In this document: one piece after another, positions 7,328 through 15,809 of the stretch
Layout of the letters: each line of letters opens with the position of its first letter
How positions within the stretch are numbered: position 1 is the stretch's first letter
Source of the DNA: Acidobacteriaceae bacterium KBS 89
Lineage (GTDB): Bacteria; Acidobacteriota; Terriglobia; Terriglobales; Acidobacteriaceae
Length of the DNA stretch: 64,000 nucleotides
Reading direction: 5' to 3'
Assembly (NCBI GenBank): GCA_000381605.1
Contig: KB906758.1
Coordinates: 62,001-126,000, forward strand
Position numbers and translations under genes: made by a program
Notes under the pieces: generated by a model
Seen by the model: only the letters and a program-made list of their open reading frames with translations
What the model was told of the DNA's origin: nothing
Database searches by the model: none

Positions 7328-8299
7328 ATGAACGCGATGTTTACCGATATTCATGGCGCAGCAGACTTTATTGGGCCTGGTGCAATCGAAGTTCCGATGT
7401 ACCAAACCGAGATTACAGACCTGGTGCAGCGCCGGGGAATCTTTGGACGACGGATCAAGCAGGTTCCTGCGACCGGCCATCCTTCACGCTATTTTGAGGA
7501 GACGGCGATTCCGTCGCCTTCGGCTGCTTCGGGGTTTGTTGACCCGCGCAATATTGTTGCGCCACTAGTGAGTCCTACGCGCGTCGAGCGGAGTGTTCCG
7601 CTGAAAGCGTTGGTCGCACAGATTAACTACAACCTGTTCGACATTGAACTCGGTCAGCAGCAGAGCCAGTTTGCTTACCTGCAGGCGAAGGACCTCGCCG
7701 ATACAGTCGACGGTGTTCTTCGGACACACGATGTTGCGTTGTGGAATGGAACTGATACGAGCCTGAGTTCGCCTACGACCACGCAGTACTTTGGGGTAGG
7801 CGGTCAGATCGCCGCAGGCGGCAACACGGTGACGATTGGGACGGACGATAGCATTGTCGATGGTTTCAAGTCGACGATTGCCCAGATGGTTTCGAATAGC
7901 GCGTTTGGCGTTCGTCCTACCGCTATCTATGCAAATCCGGTTCTGCTGGATCTGATAGATCGCGAGATGAAGAGTGAGTTCAACGTTGTGTTGAACACAA
8001 AGGAGATTGCCGCGGGCCTTACTGTGAAGACGCTATCGACACAGGCTGGAGATATTCCGTTGATTCCGGAGTGGACGTTGAGCTACACAGGGACTCCTGG
8101 TTCGGGTTCTGCTGTGCTTCCGGCTTACATCGTTACCGAGGATCTGATTGAGTATCACTGGTTGAGCGATCCGAATCCCAGGATCTTCCAACTTGGCGTT
8201 CCGGGCTCTCTTGCTTCGCAATATGTTGTTGTTAAGTTTGGTGGGGTCGTCGTCAAAGGTGCGAACTATGCGCACTACCAGGTGCTGGTGGATCGCTAG
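7328..8299 (+). CDS. Major capsid protein (HK97-fold type, inferred)
   Basis: 323 residues. The order protease, coiled coil, then a protein of about 320 residues places this as the major capsid protein. Its start (ADFIGPGAIEVPMYQTEITD) and the segment DLVQRRGIFGRRIKQVPATG resemble the N-arm region of SU10/HK97-like capsid proteins. Strands and a long helix follow (LADTVDGVLRTHDVALWNG), and the C-terminus has the mixed strand pattern of an A domain. The ATG at 7328 follows AAAGGGAG; the frame is open upstream to 7313. I could not align it to a named subfamily. The gene lies behind a terminator-like hairpin, so it may be separately controlled. Confidence 0.72.
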   Translation: MNAMFTDIHGAADFIGPGAIEVPMYQTEITDLVQRRGIFGRRIKQVPATGHPSRYFEETAIPSPSAASGFVDPRNIVAPLVSPTRVERSVPLKALVAQINYNLFDIELGQQQSQFAYLQAKDLADTVDGVLRTHDVALWNGTDTSLSSPTTTQYFGVGGQIAAGGNTVTIGTDDSIVDGFKSTIAQMVSNSAFGVRPTAIYANPVLLDLIDREMKSEFNVVLNTKEIAAGLTVKTLSTQAGDIPLIPEWTLSYTGTPGSGSAVLPAYIVTEDLIEYHWLSDPNPRIFQLGVPGSLASQYVVVKFGGVVVKGANYAHYQVLVDR

Positions 8300-8343
8300 G
8301 AGCAGTGGCTAGTTGTTAGTGGGTCGTGGTTAGTTTGGGACTG

Positions 8344-8383
8344 CAGGGGCCGGTGCGCTTTGTGCCGGTCCCTGTTGCTTTTT
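8344..8383 (+). terminator. Hairpin with T-tract after the capsid gene
   Basis: A 10-bp stem, CAGGGGCCGG (8344-8353) with CCGGTCCCTG (8365-8374), an 11-nt loop, then TTGCTTTTT. A GAGAGGGG ribosome binding site for the next gene follows directly. This is the best terminator of the set. Confidence 0.7.
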
Positions 8384-8399
8384 ATGAGAGGGGTATGCG

Positions 8400-9023
8400 A
8401 TGGGCTATTTGTTGCCGATGGAGTACGTACAGTTTGGACTGACGGCAGAGACTACGGATGACTGGGTGACGATGGCCTCTGCGCTTATGGAGGCGTATTG
8501 CCGCCGGCCGAGCCTGCTGGTGACGCAGTATGTGGAACGGATGCGGCTGACAGCTGGAGCTCCGGCGGTGCGGCTTAGTTATCGTCCGCTGGCTGCGGCT
8601 GCGGGTGCTGCTTCGGCGCTTGTCGGAGTGCGGGTTCGTTATGCGCGGCCACGGCGTGGGGAGTTGCCAGATCAGTTTCGCGAGCAGATTGCGTGGGCAT
8701 TCGGTGTGCCAGGGAGTTGGAGCGACCTGGATGTAACAACTGTAGATGTGAATGAGGCTGCGGGGGAGTTGACGTTTCCGGGGAACTTTCTGGGACTCGA
8801 TTACAACGAGGCCGAGGTCACCTATACGTCGGGTCTGGCGACGGTACCTGATGCGGTGAAGGTGGCGTGTGCGCAGGTGGTGAAGAACGCGCAGGCTACG
8901 CCGGGGATGAATGTGAAGTCGACCAAGATGGACACGATGCAGATGCAGTACTTCAGCGGATCGCTGATCGATCCGCAGGTGCAGATGCTGCTGAAGCCTT
9001 ACGTGGCAGAGAGGTTGGGGTGA
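8400..9023 (+). CDS. Putative head-tail connector (adaptor) protein
   Basis: 207 residues, mostly helical with conserved aromatic residues. The segment DDWVTMASALMEAYCRRPSL near the N-terminus and the C-terminal helices (VPDAVKVACAQVVKNAQATP, then QVQMLLKPYV) follow the usual plan of gp6-like adaptors, which form a ring under the portal. Its position directly after the capsid gene supports this. The sequence is too diverged for a firm family call. Confidence 0.5.
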   Translation: MGYLLPMEYVQFGLTAETTDDWVTMASALMEAYCRRPSLLVTQYVERMRLTAGAPAVRLSYRPLAAAAGAASALVGVRVRYARPRRGELPDQFREQIAWAFGVPGSWSDLDVTTVDVNEAAGELTFPGNFLGLDYNEAEVTYTSGLATVPDAVKVACAQVVKNAQATPGMNVKSTKMDTMQMQYFSGSLIDPQVQMLLKPYVAERLG

Positions 9024-9027
9024 GGCG

Positions 9028-9474
9028 ATGGCGGACGCGCGGACGGGTTCGGTAGGAGTACGTCGGGCGGCAGACGTGTTGTTGAGTTGCGCCGGGGGAC
9101 GGGCAGTATTGCTGCGGATGCCTGCACCGGCAAGTGCAGCAGACACCACAGAGCAATTGGGATTGGCGACGCCGACATTTCAAGACATGGAACTGGCGCC
9201 AGTGGTGTTTCGGAAGGGTCGGCAGGCGGCTTCGCCTTTGTCGGCCGCTGTGGACAAGGGCGCTAAGTGGGAGCTGATGGTTTCGGCTACGGCGGTGAAT
9301 GCATTGGTGGGGTCGTTGGGATATTCGGCGGCGAGTGTGTTGTTTGCCGTGGCGTTTGGCGTGTTGATCGATGGGGTGTTGATGGAGGTAGAGTCGGCTA
9401 CGGAGTCGGAGGTGGGTGGCGCCCCTTATGTCTACCGACTGGTGTTGCGGGCTCCTCTTGCCCTGGTCGTTTAG
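9028..9474 (+). CDS. Phage head-tail joining or neck protein
   Basis: 148 residues, mixed alpha/beta, alanine- and valine-rich, with no motif I recognise. It starts 4 nt after the stop of the connector gene, so the two are coupled. Small proteins in this position usually close the head or start the tail. The segment TPTFQDMELAPVVFRKGR might be a strand pair at the interface. Confidence 0.45.
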   Translation: MADARTGSVGVRRAADVLLSCAGGRAVLLRMPAPASAADTTEQLGLATPTFQDMELAPVVFRKGRQAASPLSAAVDKGAKWELMVSATAVNALVGSLGYSAASVLFAVAFGVLIDGVLMEVESATESEVGGAPYVYRLVLRAPLALVV

Positions 9475-9548
9475 TCGTGACGAAGTCGGTTTGAGGGTGG
9501 CAAGGCTCGTGCTTGCGCGGTAAATGCTACTGGAGAGGTTACAGATAA

Positions 9549-10061
9549 ATGCAGAATGCTAGAGATACGTTTTACGTCATGTTGCGGGACAGGCTGGCGG
9601 CGTTGAATCCGGCACGGACGATGGTGCTGCGTGGGGTGACGCGGCCTGGCTTGCTGGTGGAGGAGAACGAGTTGGCTTCTGCTTATCAGCCAGTGGATTC
9701 GTTTTGCCTGCGCTGGACGGGGCTTGGAGTGGATGCAAAGGGCGCGCTACCGCTGGTGACGATGGCTTGCGAGATCCACTATGCGACGGATGGAAGTTCG
9801 GGTAATGGGGGAATGGACCGGGGACGATTACTCTCTGCGATGGATGGGGAGCTGACAGCGGCGCTTAGTGCGACCCCGCAGAATGTGCCGAAGATGAATT
9901 ATGTTGCGACGGCAGGAGGCTCGGGGCTGGCGCCGTTGGCGATGGCGACGAATGTGTTTTGGAGCGATGTGGTGTTTGGAGTGACGGCGGTGAATGGAGA
10001 GCGGTTGGAACGGGTGGCTACGGTCGAGGTGTTCTCTTACCAGGAAGCGGGTGAGCTGTGA
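9549..10061 (+). CDS. Putative tail terminator-like protein
   Basis: 170 residues. The helix at the start (ARDTFYVMLRDRLAALNPAR), followed by strands (FCLRWTGLG, TMACEIHYAT) and a central helix (DRGRLLSAMDGELTAALS), matches the outline of tail completion/terminator proteins, which cap the tail tube and join it to the head. Its last codons overlap the next gene (GTGA), so both are made together. The assignment rests on position and fold outline only. Confidence 0.45.
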   Translation: MQNARDTFYVMLRDRLAALNPARTMVLRGVTRPGLLVEENELASAYQPVDSFCLRWTGLGVDAKGALPLVTMACEIHYATDGSSGNGGMDRGRLLSAMDGELTAALSATPQNVPKMNYVATAGGSGLAPLAMATNVFWSDVVFGVTAVNGERLERVATVEVFSYQEAGEL

Positions 10062-11032
10062 GTCCGACGGTGAGTGCAGTGGGGGCGGTCTCGCCGGTGA
10101 CAAGGAGGGTGCGGGCTTACCTTGCGCCTGTTGATCGGATGGCGGGGGTGCCGACGGTGTTTGATCCGGCGCAGATGGGGGCGTTTGCGCTGGATACGCC
10201 GCCGGAACCCTGGGTGGACCTGGGTTGGTGCTCCAACTTTGTGCGGAAGAGTGAGACGAAGGTAGGGGCGATGACGACGGGCGCTCCAGCGATGGTGCAA
10301 AGTCAGGTGCGGAGCCAGGTTGAGGCCACGGTAAAACTTGAGTTCGGGAACTGGGGAAAGCTGCAGCTCGCCCTGGCTGCTGGTTCGCAGCAGATGAATT
10401 TGTTGCGGACGGCGACGGGAGCGGCGGCAAATGGGACCGGCGGGCCGGCTGTTGCTGCGGTGCCTTTGGCCGCGGGTTCGACAGCTACAACGCTGAATGT
10501 GGGAGCGGCGGCGGCGCAGTTTCAGGTGGGTGATCTGGTCGCGGTCGATGTGAACTATGGGTCACAGGTGGGTTTCGTTGGAAGCGGGGTTAGCGCGGCT
10601 TATGTGAGTTCACCGACAGCGTTTGGCAGTGACGTGAACTATATTCGGCGAGTTTCGCTGAATGTTGGCCGGGTTGTGGCGATTGCGGCAGGGGCGCTGC
10701 AGTTGGGTGAGGCTCTGCTGGCTGGAGCGCCGACTGCGGAGATGCAGGTGAGCCCGCTGGTGGGATTTGTGGACCGCGAGGGTGGTGGGTTTTTTCAGGA
10801 GTGGTCGGGGCTATTTGTCCAGGATGGAGAGCAGGGAGACCGGGTGATCTATCACTATCCGCGACTGCAGGCGATGCAAGGGTCGACGGAGACGGTAGAG
10901 ACGCTGGCGGGGCCTCTGGCTAGGGTGAAGCTTGCGGGGGCGTTTCGGGCTTTACCGGTGAAGGACTCGAATGACGGCGAGATGGTGCTGTGTTTCCGCA
11001 GCTATCTGCCGGGGGCTATGCGGGCCGTTTAG
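10058..11032 (+). CDS. Putative major tail tube protein
   Basis: 324 residues, beta-rich, with many alternating hydrophobic strands (ATVKLEFGNWGKLQLALAA, TATTLNVGAAAAQFQVGDLV, VRVVA-like segments) and no membrane helix. The start is a GTG overlapping the previous stop. Tail tube proteins usually follow the terminator protein and precede the tape measure; here the next gene is a fibre, and no tape measure is found. A decoration or adhesion role is an alternative. Confidence 0.45.
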   Translation: MSPTVSAVGAVSPVTRRVRAYLAPVDRMAGVPTVFDPAQMGAFALDTPPEPWVDLGWCSNFVRKSETKVGAMTTGAPAMVQSQVRSQVEATVKLEFGNWGKLQLALAAGSQQMNLLRTATGAAANGTGGPAVAAVPLAAGSTATTLNVGAAAAQFQVGDLVAVDVNYGSQVGFVGSGVSAAYVSSPTAFGSDVNYIRRVSLNVGRVVAIAAGALQLGEALLAGAPTAEMQVSPLVGFVDREGGGFFQEWSGLFVQDGEQGDRVIYHYPRLQAMQGSTETVETLAGPLARVKLAGAFRALPVKDSNDGEMVLCFRSYLPGAMRAV

Positions 11033-11135
11033 ACGACAAGCGATTGCAGGAGTGCGCTAAAGGACCGCCAAGAGTGTAAGCGGATCCGTGTTTGCGGCGC
11101 GCGCGGGACGAGGGTGAACAGGAACAAGGAGAACG

Positions 11136-14100
11136 ATGATGCATTGGAAGCCTAGAGGATGGACGCTGATCGGAATGCTGTTGCTAGCAATTCCGGGAGC
11201 GATGACCGTGATGAAGGTGACTGCAGCGGCGCAAGCGGCTTCGGGGAGCACAATTGCTACTACGCAGGTTACAGATACGGTTTATCGGGCTGATGGAACA
11301 CCGGCGACTGGCTCTGTGATCGTGAGCTGGCAGGCGTTTACGACTGCCAGCGGGCGGACGGTGCCCAGCGGGACGACATCTGCGACGATTACAGGCGGGG
11401 CTTTGAGTCTGCAGCTGGTGCCGAACGCGGGCTCGACGCCAATGGGCACCTACTACGCGGCGGTGTACCACATTGATGACGGGAGTGTGAGCCGGGAGTT
11501 CTGGGTGGTGCCGGTGAGCCAATTTCCCGTGCTGGTAAGCGCAATTCGGAGCACTGTACTGCCTACGTCGGTGGCAATGCAGACGGTGAGCAAAAGCTAT
11601 GTGGATACCGCGATTGCGGCCGCGGTGACGGGACATCCATTGGACAGTTCACCCTACGTGATCAAGACGGGCGACACGATGACGGGAGCGCTGGTGCTGC
11701 CGGGAGACCCAACGACGCCGAATGATGCGGCTGACAAGCATTACGTTGATGTCAATATCGCGGCAGCGACAGGCGGGTTGGGACAGAAGGTATCGCTTCT
11801 GCCTTTCGCTACACAGTCGGTTACGCAGCCGGTGGGAACGCAGTTGCAGGTCAACAATCTGAATGGGGCGGAGTATGCGAGCCAGTATGTGACCGGGTTG
11901 GGTAGCAATGGCATTGCGAATGCGTTGACCAGTCCGGACTGCGCGAGCGGCTGCGACGTAAAGGTGGAGCGCACCTACGGAGCTGAAAGCTACCAGGCAA
12001 CGACGTTTAATACCGGCAGCGGTGGAACTCATGTGGAAGATAACCGGAATGGGCAGCGGCACGACACCTTCATGAATCCAACTTCTCCGAATGGGAATGG
12101 GGAGGACGCCGGTCAGTTGATCGACGTGACTTCCACACGGAGTTCTGCCGCCGAATTTGCAGCGGGCGGCACGGAAGAGCCGAGTTCCTTCGGGTTACTT
12201 ATCAAACATGAAGGACTGACGGGAGGGTCGAACCTTTTTCCGCAGACGATCGAGAGTGTTCCCTATTTCAAGACGAACTATAACGCTGTTGCCGTGGAGG
12301 GAACGTATAACACGATGGGTCAGCATGCCCTCACAACGCAATCGATCAACTGCTATGGGGTTGGTGATTGCCTGATCGGATCGCAGGTGATCACGGCCTC
12401 AGGTGGGTTTCGCGACGAGGCTGACGAGGGGGCACATCCGTTCGACCTGCAGTTTCATGAAGACACTGCGGTGTTTCAGGGAGCTTGCAGCGCGGGGTGC
12501 ACGACAGGATCGACGGTGGTGACAGTCGCGACTACCTCTGCGCCTGGAACCCAAGGTGAGGGACGGTATCTTATCGATAAGAATCCAGCGAAGACGATTA
12601 CAGCTGGCGTTTTAACGGGCGGCACCGGTGAGATCAGCGGTGTTCCTGGACCGAGTGCGACATTCAGCGGAACGAACTTTTCTTTGAGCGTGTTTTTAGC
12701 GACGGCGCAGGTGATACCTTCGCAGGCAAACAACATGGCTCCCGGAACAGTAGCGGTGGCAATCGCGACGAGTGGAGTGCCTGCGGGATTCGCAACGAGT
12801 ACGGCGGCGGTTCCGAGTCCGAGCGGCGTGGCGTGCGTGGCAGACCAGCCAAACAGCTCCAATCCGCATAACTACGAGATGGTGAACTACACGGTCGTAG
12901 ACGGTACGCATTTGCAGATGACTTTGAACAAGGTGCATCGGGCAGGGGCGACGATTGCGTTTGGGGGATTGTGCGGGTATGGGCTGGAGCAGACGGTCGA
13001 TACGGTTGCGGGGATTCGACAGGTGTTTCCAGTAATCGGGTCGTACTCTGCGACTGGACTTTACTACGGCGGTTCGATATCGGCGATTGTGGGAGTGCAG
13101 GGGAACACAAGTGGATTTTTGAATGTAACGCTGCCGGTGGCCGCGATCTCCCGGAACAACAATGTGGTTACGGTGGCGACGGCCGGAAATCTCCCGGTGG
13201 ATGTGAACGGTCTGAGTATGAGCATCTCGGGGGTTGCAGACCAAAGCTACAACGGTACTTTTACTGTAACGTCGACAGGAACAAATTCCCTTACCTATAG
13301 CCAAACCGGGCCTAACAGCACTAGCACCGGCGGATCGGTGACCAAGTTGACGGGCGGTTACGTGCTGTACCCGATGGCGGAGGTGTTAGGGGTCTTCAAC
13401 GCGACAACGAAGAGTGTGGATGGACAGCTAACACTGGCCGCAAACACGGTTCCCTGGGCCCCAAACGATGCGGTGGAGGAGCCACACTATTACCAGGAGT
13501 CCGTTGGGGCTGACACAATTTTTGTCGGCCAGACGATGCCTCGGCCGAACACTGCACAGTCGGCGGGGATAAAGTACGAGCAAAATGTGGGACCAGGTGT
13601 GAATGGATGGACGATCACCAATGCGGACCCTGCGAAGAGCTATCTAGGGAATGGGGGAACACACTCCGTGCCACATGCTGGGTATGTCGAGTCGGGCATC
13701 TGGCAACGGACTATGGATATGCAGGCGGGCGAGCAGAGCGTGTTCTCGGTGCACTGCAACTCGCATGGCTGTGGAAGATGGAACTCGAACTACAACCTGT
13801 TTGAGCTCGACAGCAACGCGGGGGTAGATACGGAGTCGTACCAGCCAACAACGAGCACGTTGCAGATGACCCTGCGGGGAATTGGTTATCAGTTCAGTCC
13901 GCAGGCGTTTACCGCAGGGACGATCAATGCCGCAACGATCAATGTTGGAACAATCAATGCAACGACGTTGAACACACAACTGAGTCCGTCGCAGCTACCG
14001 GTGCTGGTGGGTTCGGGGAGTGGCCATGCCGGTGGGGCGGTGCCTGATCCTGGCGCCACGGCAGGGAAGACGCGGTATCTACGGGAAGATGGGACTTGGT

Positions 14101-15701
14101 CCGCTGTGACCGCGTCCTCTGGCGGTGCCACGACGACACAACTTGCTTCCAATCTTCTGGTCCGCTACGCATTGACGGAGGGGAGCGGCGCTCCGCAGGA
14201 CACAAGCGGGAATGGAAACCATGCTTCGCTTCCCGGCGGCGGGGCCAACCCTATCTGGACTGCACAGGGGATCAGGTGCGATGGCGGGTCGCAATACTTC
14301 AATTCGGTTGGAACACGTGGGGCGAGGACGTTCGTGTGGTCGTCGACGGAGCAAGTCCCATTGAACGCGGCAGTGCCTACGGGACCGCAGTTCGTCACCC
14401 CATTTGGGGTCCCTGATCTGAGTGTCGTGGAGGGAGGAAATGGCTATTACGGTAGTCATCCGGGGGTCGGCATCAACGGGACGTTCAACGGCCAGAGCAA
14501 CGACACGCTGCAAGGGACTCATACGTTCGCCTTGACTCTTGGCACGAATGCATCGACTGATCCGGACCGCTTTTATTTGGATGGCGTGGAGACCACCTAC
14601 ATGGGCGCAAGTGGGAGTTCGGCAGGTTTGGCAACGGCGGCGTATCAGGTGTGCGGCGTCCAGAGTGGATTTCCGACATATTTTCCAGGGTCGTTCTATT
14701 ACTTTGAGGCCTTTTCGGATGAAAAGACCCCTGCCCAGATTGCACAGGAGACAAATGCAGTGACGCAGATCGTGCAGGATCGCGGAGTCGCCTTCAAGAC
14801 TGCACCGAGCCCGACGATCAATAACCTTTATGTTGCGGTAGGAGACTCGTTGACGAATGGGGAAGGCGTGAATCCATCGAGTCAGTTCATAGCCCCGAGC
14901 GATACGTTCGACGTGGTGAATTATGGGCTTGGCAATTCGGATTCGGACGATTTGTTCGAGTTGTTCGACGCCCGGGAGGCTACGATGTATCGGCATAACG
15001 CCGGGAGAAACGTGCTTCGGCTGTGGGTGGGGACCAATGATGTGAGCACGCGCGGCAGGACCCCTCATCAGGCGCTCAACGGTATACGGGCCTATTGCCG
15101 CAAGGCGAAGGCTGCAGGGTTCCAGACGATCGTCTCGGACATGATCTCGCGAACGGGCAACGATACGAACATGCTTGCGTTGAATGGGTTGCTGACGACG
15201 CAGGACACGGGATGCGATCTGGTGCTGGACCTGGCGTCAAATCCGCTGTTGGGAGCGGTGGGTGCCAATGCGAACACAACGTACTACCAGAGCGATAATA
15301 CGCACCTGACGCAGACCGGACAGCAGACGCTCGTTGCGCCGGCGGAGACGCGAGCGATCAATCTGCTGGAGCACCTGAAGAGCTCGAATACCAGCCCGAC
15401 GGTGACTTCGACGGCTTACACGATGTCGGACTACGATCTTTATCTTCCGATCAATCCCACTGCGAATTCGGTCGCTGCTACGCTGCCGGATTGCAACTAT
15501 TTCACGGGATTGACTCGGTCGATCAAGAATCTGCAGAGTTCGGGGGCGAATGCGGTGACGGTTGCCCCGGCGCCGGGTCAGTTGATTGACGGATCAGCGT
15601 CCTCGATCACGGTGGCGAACGGGACCACTCTGGTGCTTCGACAGATTGTGCCGAATCGCACGACAGCCGGTTGTACGTGGGTGAGGGTGAGCAACAACTG
15701 A
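11136..15701 (+). CDS. Large tail fibre/adhesin with signal-like N-terminus, LamG-like and SGNH hydrolase domains
   Basis: 1,521 residues. Residues 1-35 look like a signal peptide (WTLIGMLLLAIPGAMTVM, then ASG), unusual for a virion protein. Residues 40-150 form a beta domain, and a fibre-type motif (DTMTGALVLPGDPTTPNDAA) sits near residue 185. A long beta-rich shaft, with TINAATINVGTINATTLN-like repeats near 930, leads to a LamG/concanavalin-like segment (about 1000-1190). The SGNH domain has GDSLTNGEG (about 1235), GTND (about 1299) and DNTHL (about 1387), so Ser, Gly, Asn and His are all present. It could deacylate or de-esterify a surface polysaccharide, as phage depolymerases do. AAGGAG lies just upstream; an ATG 3 nt downstream is an alternative start. 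Confidence 0.75.
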   Translation: MMHWKPRGWTLIGMLLLAIPGAMTVMKVTAAAQAASGSTIATTQVTDTVYRADGTPATGSVIVSWQAFTTASGRTVPSGTTSATITGGALSLQLVPNAGSTPMGTYYAAVYHIDDGSVSREFWVVPVSQFPVLVSAIRSTVLPTSVAMQTVSKSYVDTAIAAAVTGHPLDSSPYVIKTGDTMTGALVLPGDPTTPNDAADKHYVDVNIAAATGGLGQKVSLLPFATQSVTQPVGTQLQVNNLNGAEYASQYVTGLGSNGIANALTSPDCASGCDVKVERTYGAESYQATTFNTGSGGTHVEDNRNGQRHDTFMNPTSPNGNGEDAGQLIDVTSTRSSAAEFAAGGTEEPSSFGLLIKHEGLTGGSNLFPQTIESVPYFKTNYNAVAVEGTYNTMGQHALTTQSINCYGVGDCLIGSQVITASGGFRDEADEGAHPFDLQFHEDTAVFQGACSAGCTTGSTVVTVATTSAPGTQGEGRYLIDKNPAKTITAGVLTGGTGEISGVPGPSATFSGTNFSLSVFLATAQVIPSQANNMAPGTVAVAIATSGVPAGFATSTAAVPSPSGVACVADQPNSSNPHNYEMVNYTVVDGTHLQMTLNKVHRAGATIAFGGLCGYGLEQTVDTVAGIRQVFPVIGSYSATGLYYGGSISAIVGVQGNTSGFLNVTLPVAAISRNNNVVTVATAGNLPVDVNGLSMSISGVADQSYNGTFTVTSTGTNSLTYSQTGPNSTSTGGSVTKLTGGYVLYPMAEVLGVFNATTKSVDGQLTLAANTVPWAPNDAVEEPHYYQESVGADTIFVGQTMPRPNTAQSAGIKYEQNVGPGVNGWTITNADPAKSYLGNGGTHSVPHAGYVESGIWQRTMDMQAGEQSVFSVHCNSHGCGRWNSNYNLFELDSNAGVDTESYQPTTSTLQMTLRGIGYQFSPQAFTAGTINAATINVGTINATTLNTQLSPSQLPVLVGSGSGHAGGAVPDPGATAGKTRYLREDGTWSAVTASSGGATTTQLASNLLVRYALTEGSGAPQDTSGNGNHASLPGGGANPIWTAQGIRCDGGSQYFNSVGTRGARTFVWSSTEQVPLNAAVPTGPQFVTPFGVPDLSVVEGGNGYYGSHPGVGINGTFNGQSNDTLQGTHTFALTLGTNASTDPDRFYLDGVETTYMGASGSSAGLATAAYQVCGVQSGFPTYFPGSFYYFEAFSDEKTPAQIAQETNAVTQIVQDRGVAFKTAPSPTINNLYVAVGDSLTNGEGVNPSSQFIAPSDTFDVVNYGLGNSDSDDLFELFDAREATMYRHNAGRNVLRLWVGTNDVSTRGRTPHQALNGIRAYCRKAKAAGFQTIVSDMISRTGNDTNMLALNGLLTTQDTGCDLVLDLASNPLLGAVGANANTTYYQSDNTHLTQTGQQTLVAPAETRAINLLEHLKSSNTSPTVTSTAYTMSDYDLYLPINPTANSVAATLPDCNYFTGLTRSIKNLQSSGANAVTVAPAPGQLIDGSASSITVANGTTLVLRQIVPNRTTAGCTWVRVSNN

Positions 15702-15725
15702 CGTGGGTGAATGACAGCGAAGTGT

Positions 15726-15773
15726 CATGGCGCGGCTTGTTCCTCGAGGTTCGAGGAGCGCCGCGCCGTGGCT
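15726..15773 (+). terminator. Long hairpin upstream of the terminase gene
   Basis: An 11-bp stem, CATGGCGCGGC (15726-15736) with GCCGCGCCGTG (15760-15770), encloses an inner 7-bp stem TCCTCGA/TCGAGGA (15741-15757). GCTTT follows, a short T-run, so it could be a weak terminator or an RNA stability element. Its presence supports the terminase start at 15810 rather than 15711. Confidence 0.55.
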
Positions 15774-15809
15774 TTCGGACAACGAGCGCGGCGGGACATT
15801 GGGGTATCG

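Noticed and set aside
13921-13975. Short tandem repeats in the fibre gene as a possible CRISPR
   Set aside because: The repeats are in-frame TINA/TINV-type protein repeats without spacers.
14079-15068. 329-codon open frame on the minus strand
   Set aside because: Opposite the SGNH domain of the fibre, whose catalytic blocks are plain.
15711-15809. Longer N-terminus for the terminase
   Set aside because: Its codons pass through a strong hairpin and read as low-quality sequence; the start at 15810 gives a normal terminase N-terminus.
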